From an uncultured Paracoccaceae bacterium (GTDB taxonomy: Bacteria; Pseudomonadota; Alphaproteobacteria; Rhodobacterales; Rhodobacteraceae): a DNA stretch of 5,874 bases. The stretch's first letter is position 1; every line of letters begins with the position of its first letter. This document shows, piece by piece, positions 1 to 5,428 of this stretch. Where the stretch lies: positions 1-5,874 of the forward strand of contig CALCPC010000714.1 of the NCBI GenBank assembly GCA_937900975.1, given 5' to 3'. The translations under genes were made by a program, and so were the position numbers. The notes beneath the pieces were generated by a model. That model made no database searches and had not been told where the DNA came from. It saw nothing but the letters and a program-made list of their open reading frames with translations.

Positions 1-4
1 CCCC

Positions 5-931
5 TTATTGGCCGTTTAGCACCGCCAAAACATCGTCTGCGATCTTGTCGCTGACCCGCACATTGCTTTCGGCGGTGACGCCGGCGATGTGGGGTGTCAG
101 CAGCACGTTCAGCCCCTCAAACCGCGCACCGGCCCCGGCGCTAAGGGGCTCTTCCTCAAACACATCGAGCGCGGCGCCAGACGGCCGCCCCTTGCCCAAC
201 GCCGCGGCAAGCGCCGTCTCGTCAACAACCCCGCCCCGCGCCGCGTTGATCAGAACCGAGCCATCGGGCATCTGGGACAAGCGCGCGGCATCGACCACAT
301 GCCGTGTCTCCGCGCTCAACGGAACATGGAGGCTGAGCACATCGGCAGTGGCAAAAAGCGTCTCGATATCGACCGAGCGGACAGACCCCCAGGCGGGATC
401 CCCGGGGGCCAAGAACGGGTCATGGGCCGTAACCGCCATCCCCAAGGCCTGGCCGAGCCGCGCGGTTTTGCGCGCGATGGCACCAAAACCGAGAAGGCCA
501 AGACGCTTGCCGCCCAGTTCGCGCCCGATCAGGCGCTGACGCGGCCAGTGCCCTGCAGCCACGGCAGCGCTGTCATGCCAGGCGCCGCGCAACAGGATCA
601 ACGCCGCGGTGATGACATACTCGGCCACCGCATCGTCATTCGCCCCGGTTGCAGGGATCACCGCGACGTCGCGTGCGCGGCAGGCGTCCTGGTCAATATT
701 GTCCAGCCCAACGCCAAGACGCCCCACCACCCGAAGCCCGGGCGCCGCATCCAAAAGCGCCGCGGTCACCTGCGTGCGGTTCCGGACGATCAAAGCCTCC
801 GCCGTGGCAAGCAGCGCTGGAATATCCCCCTGCCGGTCGGCGAGATCGGGGGCATATAGCGTTGCGTCACCGGTGGCCAGCCGGTCCACGGCGGCCTGGT
901 CCATAAACTCCGTAATCACGATCCGGTGCAT
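5..931 (-). CDS. D-isomer-specific 2-hydroxyacid dehydrogenase, (S)-sulfolactate dehydrogenase (SlcC)-like
   Basis: The 308-residue product is a complete NAD-dependent D-2-hydroxyacid dehydrogenase of the SerA/PGDH superfamily, without the C-terminal ACT domain of long SerA forms. Seen: a Rossmann motif GFGAIA (residues 148-153, last Gly replaced by Ala), an acidic NAD-ribose residue in AHDP (D171), catalytic Arg in NAARGGVVDE (R232), Glu in DVFEEEP (E261) and His in TPHIAGVT (H281). The N-terminus ITEFMDQAAVD, then IVRNRTQV and GRLGVGLDNID, is the style I associate with SlcC, which interconverts (S)-sulfolactate and sulfopyruvate; this is from memory. The start is ATG at 931, after a strong GGAGGGGG site. 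A TTG start at 946 is possible but less likely. It overlaps the end of the oxidoreductase gene by 16 bases and is the last gene seen; only four bases follow its TAA. Glyoxylate/hydroxypyruvate reductase or a sugar-acid dehydrogenase are alternatives. The superfamily is certain, the substrate is not. Confidence 0.9.
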   Translation of the reverse strand: MHRIVITEFMDQAAVDRLATGDATLYAPDLADRQGDIPALLATAEALIVRNRTQVTAALLDAAPGLRVVGRLGVGLDNIDQDACRARDVAVIPATGANDDAVAEYVITAALILLRGAWHDSAAVAAGHWPRQRLIGRELGGKRLGLLGFGAIARKTARLGQALGMAVTAHDPFLAPGDPAWGSVRSVDIETLFATADVLSLHVPLSAETRHVVDAARLSQMPDGSVLINAARGGVVDETALAAALGKGRPSGAALDVFEEEPLSAGAGARFEGLNVLLTPHIAGVTAESNVRVSDKIADDVLAVLNGQ

Positions 932-2031
932 GCAAGCCCCCTCCAATCCGGCAGATCGACCACCCGGCCCGTGCGGGCGCTTTCCTCTGCCGCCGCGCCG
1001 CCCGCGACGGCGATCGTGCCATCGCGCAAATCCACCGCCGGGACACCGCCGTTTTGCAGCATCGCGCGAAACTCCTGATGTTGGCGAAAAGTAGAGCCAT
1101 GGTGGTCGCCCGCCTCCAGGACATGCGCCTCGGTCGCCACCTCCTCGACCCGCCGCCCGCGCCGACCGCGGGGCGAGATCACAAGCTGTCCGTGCCGGAC
1201 AGCGCCATCGGGCTCAAACCGGGTGGGTCCCGGCATCCGCGCGTCGATCCGGGCCCGGCTGCCGGTCGCCGTCACCTCCTCCTGCCACTCCGCGCCCTCG
1301 GCGAACATGCACAGCTCCAGCATCGCGCGGGCGCCGGTGTCGAAATCGACGACCACATAGGCGTGATCGAGGATATCGGGCGCGCGCCCGCCATAGCGCT
1401 CCTCCAAATGGGTGACGGCCATGCCCCCCGTCGCAAACACGCGCAACGGCTCTGCCTTCAGGATCAGCCGCATAAGGTCGAAGAAATGGCAACATTTCTC
1501 AACCAGCGTGCCCCCGGTTTGGTCCGCGAACCGGTTCCAATCGCCGACCTTCCGCAAAAACGGAAACCGATGCTCGCGGATCGACAGCATCTGAACCCGC
1601 CCGGCGGTGCCCTTTGCGACCTCCTCGATCAGCCGCGCGATGGCGGGCATGTACCGATACTCCATCGCCACCCAAACCGGGGCGCGGCGGCCTTCGGCGC
1701 GGCGCTCGATCTCCTCACATTCCCGCTGGGTCAGGCCGAGCGGTTTTTCGCAAAGGATCGGCAGATCGCCCGCCAACGCATCCTTGAGGATTGGCAAATG
1801 CACATGGTTGGGTGCTGCGATTATCAACGCATCCAGCCCGCCAGCGGCCAACAGCGCCCGGTGGTCGGCAAACTCCGCCACATCCGGCCCCGTCACGCGC
1901 AGCGCTTGTGCGCGCTGTGTCGGATCGGGATCGGCGAGGGCCGCGATGCGGGCATCGCCCAGGAGTGCAAGGTTGCGGATATGCTCCTGCCCCATCATCC
2001 CGGCACCGATCAGCCCATAACGCAGCGTCAC
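916..2031 (-). CDS. Gfo/Idh/MocA-family NAD(P)-dependent oxidoreductase (candidate sugar dehydrogenase or NAD-dependent glycosidase)
   Basis: The 371-residue product has the two-domain layout of the family. The N-terminal Rossmann fold carries GAGMMG (GxGxxG, residues 9-14), an acidic residue ending beta-2 (ADPDP, about 34-36), and CEKPLG (94-99) with the catalytic Lys K96. The C-terminal dimerisation/substrate domain has GGTLVEKCCHFFD (173-185), with catalytic-type H182 and D185. Length is normal. Members oxidise sugars, inositols or sugar acids; GH109 and GH188 members use bound NAD for transient oxidation during glycoside cleavage. GH188 enzymes are sulfoquinovosidases found beside sulfoglycolysis genes, which suits the neighbours here, but I cannot prove that assignment from sequence alone. 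The start is GTG at 2031: GTGA overlaps the isomerase stop, and GGAG lies eight bases upstream. No signal peptide is seen, so the protein is probably cytoplasmic. Alternatives are an inositol or sugar 1-dehydrogenase. Confidence 0.88.
   Translation of the reverse strand: MTLRYGLIGAGMMGQEHIRNLALLGDARIAALADPDPTQRAQALRVTGPDVAEFADHRALLAAGGLDALIIAAPNHVHLPILKDALAGDLPILCEKPLGLTQRECEEIERRAEGRRAPVWVAMEYRYMPAIARLIEEVAKGTAGRVQMLSIREHRFPFLRKVGDWNRFADQTGGTLVEKCCHFFDLMRLILKAEPLRVFATGGMAVTHLEERYGGRAPDILDHAYVVVDFDTGARAMLELCMFAEGAEWQEEVTATGSRARIDARMPGPTRFEPDGAVRHGQLVISPRGRRGRRVEEVATEAHVLEAGDHHGSTFRQHQEFRAMLQNGGVPAVDLRDGTIAVAGGAAAEESARTGRVVDLPDWRGLACTGS
937..944 (-). promoter_or_regulatory. Strong ribosome binding site for the 2-hydroxyacid dehydrogenase
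   Basis: On the minus strand the bases read GGAGGGGG, followed by CTTGC and then ATG at 931. This is the best Shine-Dalgarno match in the window and decides for the ATG at 931 over the in-frame TTG at 946. It lies inside the last codons of the upstream oxidoreductase gene. Confidence 0.75.
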
Positions 2032-3530
2032 GCAGTCAACTCCAAAATCGGAAGGTTAAGCGCCCGGGCAGCCCCGATCAGGCCCGCGCGATGCGCCCCG
2101 TAGACAAGCCCCATGTGGTGTTCCAGGCCCGAGGCGATCACGCGGTCCAGCACCGATTTGACCGGTTTGGGAAAGCGCAAGACGCCCGACGTGCCGGTAA
2201 AGGCCATTGGCCGGTCCAACATTTCGGCCTCGGCCAGGACAAGCATCGGTTCGGGCCCCGCCTGGCTGATCCGCGCCAGCGTCACCGGGCCGGGTTTTAG
2301 CCGGAACTGGTAGAGAAGCGGCATCCGGCGGTTGGTGTGGACGGTCGCCGTCGGCCTTTCTGCGGCCATGGACAGAGGCGCTTGCCCGCAATGCCAGACA
2401 ACACCGGTGTCATCGTCCACATCCATGTCGACCAGATCGACCAGGAACACCGGCGCATCCGCCAATGCTTGGAGCAAAAGCTGCGTCACGGCGCCGTAAA
2501 CATCCGCTTCGCAGGCACAAGGGACCCGCGCCTCGCCCAAAAGTGAGACCGGGCCGCATACGGCGCCGCCGTACTCGGTGAACGTTTCTGGCCAGCAGCG
2601 GATCGCAAAGGCATCGAGCGAACGCGCCTGGCGCAGCGTATCCAAGGCCAGTTTCAGCCGAAGCGACTGGTCAAGCTCACCGGCATCGACGGTGTCGAGA
2701 TCGTCCAGCGTCTCGGCGGCGGTCGCGTGAAGCGCGGCCGCGGCGCTTGGCGATGCCGCGCGGGCCGTCTCGAACAGCGTATCGAGCGCGATCTCCTCGA
2801 CCGCGATCCCGGTCAGACGCTCCAGCGCTTCGGCGTCATAGGCGCAGGTGTCAAACCCATCGGGATGCGCACCGACCCGGCCGATCCGCCGCCCGCGCAG
2901 CGCCGCAACAGCCGCTGGCACAGCAGCGGCAAGCGCCTCGGGCGCGGCATTGGCAGACGCCTCTGGCGCGGTGGCGGCAGGCGCTTCGGGCGCGGCATCG
3001 GCAGACGCCTCTGGCGCGGTGGCAGCAGGCGCTTCGGGCGCAGCAGCGGCAGGCGCCTCTGGCGCGGTGGGGCTTGCCGGCAGCGCCCTGGCAACGCGGT
3101 TCCCGGCCAGCAGCCCCGCCACATCCGCATCCTCCGGCGCGGCGTAAAGCCAGCTGAACTTGCGTTGCCGCCGCGCCAAGGCGTGGCTTGCCAAATTCAG
3201 CCCGCAAAACGCGTTAAGCCGCAGACGCCCCCCCAGGCGGGGTTCCGGAACCGCCCAGATGGACAGCGGTCCCTCGAACCGATTGGCCGCGGCAACCACC
3301 GCCTGGGCGTCGGTGAAGGTGACCTGCAGGATCAAAAGCTGATCGGGACGCGCGCGGGCAAGCGCCGCCAGCGCCGCCTCCGTCGACGGCCCGTCAAAAA
3401 GCAAGGTGCGCGGGCCGATCAGCCTGTGCCCCGCATCCTCCAACCGGCGCAGCATCTCGGCCAGCTTCTCTTCCGCCAAGGCGACATCGAAGGTCGGCCG
3501 GGCGAGCGGCAAGATCCCTATGACGGCCAT
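2028..3530 (-). CDS. L-fucose/L-arabinose isomerase-like protein with Ala/Pro repeat linker
   Basis: The 500-residue product resembles the COG2407/FucI-AraA-like isomerases, metal-dependent aldose-ketose isomerases. Residues 1-150 form an alpha/beta N-terminal domain. A second domain begins at LRGRRIGRVGAHPDGFDTC (211-229). The C-terminal part holds CWPETFTEYGG (312-322), CACEADV (338-344, E341), an acidic run LVDLVDMDVDDDTG (364-376), WHCG (379-382) and EHHMGLVYG (470-478). These Glu, Asp and His residues are candidates for the Mn-binding catalytic site. Between the domains lies a low-complexity linker of six 8-residue units (156-203). The start is ATG at 3530, sharing one base with the aldolase stop (TGATG). 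It has no convincing ribosome binding site, so its translation is probably coupled. The family start MAVIGILPL fits this ATG, and the 28 codons upstream overlap the aldolase. Given the kinase and aldolase next to it, it probably converts an aldose to the ketose that is phosphorylated. Sulfoquinovose isomerases SqvD/SftI are, as I recall, of this fold. The exact sugar cannot be read from sequence. Confidence 0.8.
   Translation of the reverse strand: MAVIGILPLARPTFDVALAEEKLAEMLRRLEDAGHRLIGPRTLLFDGPSTEAALAALARARPDQLLILQVTFTDAQAVVAAANRFEGPLSIWAVPEPRLGGRLRLNAFCGLNLASHALARRQRKFSWLYAAPEDADVAGLLAGNRVARALPASPTAPEAPAAAAPEAPAATAPEASADAAPEAPAATAPEASANAAPEALAAAVPAAVAALRGRRIGRVGAHPDGFDTCAYDAEALERLTGIAVEEIALDTLFETARAASPSAAAALHATAAETLDDLDTVDAGELDQSLRLKLALDTLRQARSLDAFAIRCWPETFTEYGGAVCGPVSLLGEARVPCACEADVYGAVTQLLLQALADAPVFLVDLVDMDVDDDTGVVWHCGQAPLSMAAERPTATVHTNRRMPLLYQFRLKPGPVTLARISQAGPEPMLVLAEAEMLDRPMAFTGTSGVLRFPKPVKSVLDRVIASGLEHHMGLVYGAHRAGLIGAARALNLPILELTA
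2040..2043 (-). promoter_or_regulatory. Ribosome binding site (GGAG) for the GTG-started oxidoreductase
   Basis: GGAG on the minus strand is followed by an 8-base spacer and the GTG at 2031. The site sits within the final codons of the isomerase gene and supports the unusual GTG start, whose GTGA overlaps the upstream TGA. Confidence 0.55.
2933..3076 (-). repeat. In-frame 48-bp tandem repeat (3 copies) encoding an Ala/Pro/Glu linker
   Basis: Three adjacent 48-bp copies begin at 2933, 2981 and 3029 on the plus strand. The first two differ at only a few positions; the third is more diverged in its middle and end. Each copy is two diverged 24-bp half-units, so the protein carries six 8-residue units: APEAPAAA, APEAPAAT, APEASADA, APEAPAAT, APEASANA, APEALAAA (isomerase residues 156-203). 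Because 24 and 48 are multiples of three, gain or loss of copies would keep the reading frame. The protein stretch is probably a flexible or extended spacer. Confidence 0.93.
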
Positions 3531-4552
3531 CAGAAACCCGGATAGTCGTGGCGAAACTGCGCGGACCGGGGGCGAAAGGCCGCGCCGCCATCGAACACCG
3601 GATGATCGAACCAAGCCCGCGCCGACATGTCGGTCAAGGCATTGAGATCATTCATATAGGGGAGCGACCCATCCTCAAGCTCCCGATGGATTGCGGCCCA
3701 ATCTGGATAGTGGTGAAAGGCGTCGAGCCAGATCGCGCGCCCCGCCAGATACCCCGATGCGCCGGCCCGATAGGCATGGGCAAGGATCTGACGAAACGCG
3801 GCCTTGTCCGCGCCCGCCGACAACATCACCCAGGGCCGCCCGGCCAACCGGCCCATTTCGTCAAACAGCGCCTGCACCGTGGCCGATCCATCGGCGGCCG
3901 GTGCCGCGACGGGGCTTTCCAGCTTGAACACATCGACGCCGTAATCGGGATGCGCGAACTCCTCCACCGAGGCGAGAACGTGATCGCTCCGCTTCGCGGC
4001 CATCTCCACATACTCCTTCGTCTCGTTCGCATCGCCGGGCAGCGGGTAGACCAAAAGCTCAAAAAGGTAAGGAATGTCATACCGGGCACAGGCCTCCCCC
4101 ACCCGTTTTGAGAAATCCTTTTGCCGCGCAAGAACCTCGGCGCTTGCGTCGGGGCGGTACCAGGTCAGCACTTTGACCGCGTCACCGCCCATGCGCTTGA
4201 TCTTCTCGACCGACCAATCGTCGATCTCGGCCGAGATCCGCCCGCCCGGCGTGTCCTGAAAGACAGAATCCTCCAGCGTCACAATCAACCCCTTGGCCGG
4301 CGCGTAGATGTCGATGGCCATCGGGATCGCATAATGCGGGTCGAGCAGCATCGCTGACGACGCGTCCTGCAAGGTCTCGACCAGCAGCGACTTGAACTTC
4401 GCCACCTCCTCCCACGGCGCCGTATCGGTGCCGAGATGCTGGGCAATCGGGTTTTTGATCGGCGGGCGTTGGTCCACGGCCGTCATCTTGAAAAGGCCGG
4501 AGGCATCGGCCATCCGGCGCAAGCCCCAAAGCTTGCCGGGGGTCAGCATCAT
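3530..4552 (-). CDS. Class I (Schiff-base) aldolase of the LacD/YihT family
   Basis: The 340-residue product matches tagatose-1,6-bisphosphate aldolase LacD and 6-deoxy-6-sulfofructose-1-phosphate aldolase YihT in its ordered motifs: AVDQRPPI (25-32, D27), DAVKVLTWYR (124-133, K127), YLFELLVYP (162-170, E165), VDVFKLESP (206-214) with the probable Schiff-base Lys K210, VMLSAGA (242-248) and LAGRAIW (269-275, R272), which contributes to phosphate or sulfonate binding in relatives. The fold is a TIM barrel and no metal is needed. It would split a ketose phosphate into dihydroxyacetone phosphate and a three-carbon aldehyde. It is longer than YihT (about 290) and LacD (about 325) because of an aromatic/Arg-rich C-terminal tail (about 312-340). 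The start at 4552 is chosen because ATGA overlaps the kinase stop and AAAGGA lies seven bases upstream. A second ATG follows directly at 4549. An in-frame ATG at 4627 would overlap the kinase by 79 bases and adds a non-family Arg-rich stretch. The aldolase class is sure; the substrate is inferred. Confidence 0.9.
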   Translation of the reverse strand: MMLTPGKLWGLRRMADASGLFKMTAVDQRPPIKNPIAQHLGTDTAPWEEVAKFKSLLVETLQDASSAMLLDPHYAIPMAIDIYAPAKGLIVTLEDSVFQDTPGGRISAEIDDWSVEKIKRMGGDAVKVLTWYRPDASAEVLARQKDFSKRVGEACARYDIPYLFELLVYPLPGDANETKEYVEMAAKRSDHVLASVEEFAHPDYGVDVFKLESPVAAPAADGSATVQALFDEMGRLAGRPWVMLSAGADKAAFRQILAHAYRAGASGYLAGRAIWLDAFHHYPDWAAIHRELEDGSLPYMNDLNALTDMSARAWFDHPVFDGGAAFRPRSAQFRHDYPGF

Positions 4553-5427
4553 CGGGTCATCCTTTGTAAAAAAGCGTCGGTTTCGGCCCGGTCGGGCGCG
4601 CCAAGCCGGCCACCGGGCCTCTGACATTTCAGCGCAGCGGCGGCGGAGGCAAAGCGGATTGCGCCGTCCTCCCCCCGCCCCTCGGCAAGCGCGAGCGCAA
4701 AGGCGCCGTGCCAGACATCGCCGGCGCCGAGCGTGTCGACGACATCGGCTGGAAAGGCGGGAAAATGCTGCGGCGGATTGCCGGCGACGGTCACGCCCGC
4801 CGCCCCATCAGTGACGCAAACCCAGCCCGGCAGCCGCGCGGCGACAGTGGCAAGCGCCGCGCGCAGATCCCGCACCCCCGCGTAAGCGCGCAGCCCCTGC
4901 GCGGAAAAGGCGACATGGCTTGCCGCAAAGGCCAAAGCATCCGCCACCGGCGCCTCCGCATCCAAAACGCCAGGCACGCCCAGTGTCGCCGCCCGCGCCA
5001 GCACCGTCTCCGCCGCTGCGGGCCAGCGGGTGTCGACCAGCACGGCGTCCGCGGAAAGCTGTGAGACGTCAGCGGTTTCCGCCAGGCCGCGCCCCCGAAA
5101 CGCGGTTATCATCCGCTCCCCATCCGGGGTGATGTGGATGGCGGAATAGGCGGATTGTCCGTGATCGCTGCGCAAAACATGCGCGGTGTCGACGCGCTCT
5201 GCTGTGAGGTCGGCCAGGGTCATGTCGCCAATCAGATCCCGGGCCACGCGGGCCACCAGGGTGACGTCCGCGCCCAGCCGGGCCGCGGCGACGCTGGCGT
5301 TGCCCGCACAGCCGCCGCCCACGATGCGCGCCGCTTCGGCTGTGTATTTCTCGGGCTTGGTGGGAAAGTCCGGGACCTCAAAAATCAGGTCTGTAACGGC
5401 AGAGCCGCAAATCAAAAGTCTTGTCAC
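4549..5427 (-). CDS. PfkB-family sugar kinase, candidate sulfofructose kinase (YihV-like)
   Basis: The 292-residue product is a full-length ribokinase/PfkB kinase, transferring phosphate from ATP to a sugar hydroxyl. Seen: N-terminal substrate-lid region with VGGGCAGNASVAAARLG (36-52, PfkB signature 1) and VVDTLGAGDVWHGA (229-242, signature 2) with catalytic base D237. Compared with E. coli YihV as I remember it, there are matches at GKY/EKY (K27), VRW/TRW (R134), AFSxxGLR (173-180), PAFxxDVVDT and ALKCxRPGGRxGxPD (265-279). YihV residues K27, N109 and R138, recalled as sulfonate contacts, align with K27, A109 and R134, so two of three are kept. The start chosen is GTG at 5427, two bases from the end of the upstream TAG and nine bases after GAGG. 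A TTG at 5442 would add five residues and overlap the peroxidase gene. Its stop overlaps the aldolase start (ATGA). Ketohexokinase or another ketose kinase is the main alternative. Family sure, substrate moderate. Confidence 0.9.
   Translation of the reverse strand: MTRLLICGSAVTDLIFEVPDFPTKPEKYTAEAARIVGGGCAGNASVAAARLGADVTLVARVARDLIGDMTLADLTAERVDTAHVLRSDHGQSAYSAIHITPDGERMITAFRGRGLAETADVSQLSADAVLVDTRWPAAAETVLARAATLGVPGVLDAEAPVADALAFAASHVAFSAQGLRAYAGVRDLRAALATVAARLPGWVCVTDGAAGVTVAGNPPQHFPAFPADVVDTLGAGDVWHGAFALALAEGRGEDGAIRFASAAAALKCQRPGGRLGAPDRAETDAFLQRMTR
4560..4565 (-). promoter_or_regulatory. Ribosome binding site (AAAGGA) for the aldolase
   Basis: AAAGGA on the minus strand lies seven bases before the ATG at 4552 (ten before the second ATG at 4549). 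It is inside the 3' end of the kinase gene and supports a start at the ATGA overlap over the longer upstream reading frame. Confidence 0.6.
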
Positions 5428-5428
5428 A

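Noticed and set aside
89..859. 256-residue open frame on the plus strand
   Set aside because: It is antisense to the 2-hydroxyacid dehydrogenase, whose catalytic motifs are all intact; the plus-strand product is Arg/Pro/Gly-rich and shows no recognisable domain.
1054..2103. 349-residue open frame on the plus strand
   Set aside because: It lies wholly antisense to the well-conserved oxidoreductase and the isomerase end, has His/Arg/Pro/Gln-rich composition without family motifs, and is explained by lack of stop codons in GC-rich DNA.
2922..3076. Repeat array considered as a CRISPR or regulatory iteron array
   Set aside because: The units are directly adjacent without unique spacers, are multiples of three and keep the isomerase frame, so a coding minisatellite explains them.
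2727..3545. 272-residue plus-strand open frame with Gly/Arg repeats that looks like an RGG protein
   Set aside because: The repeat pattern is the reverse complement of the Ala/Pro linker array of the isomerase gene; it has no ribosome binding site support and no independent family match.
3531..3614. N-terminal extension of the isomerase starting at 3614
   Set aside because: These 28 codons overlap the aldolase gene and give an Arg/Ser/Pro stretch not seen in the family; the beta-strand start MAVIGILPL at 3530 is the natural N-terminus.
4552..4627. N-terminal extension of the aldolase starting at 4627
   Set aside because: The extra 25 residues are Arg/Trp-rich and unlike the family, and they overlap the kinase end by 79 bases, whereas the ATG at 4552 has a ribosome binding site and a typical ATGA overlap.
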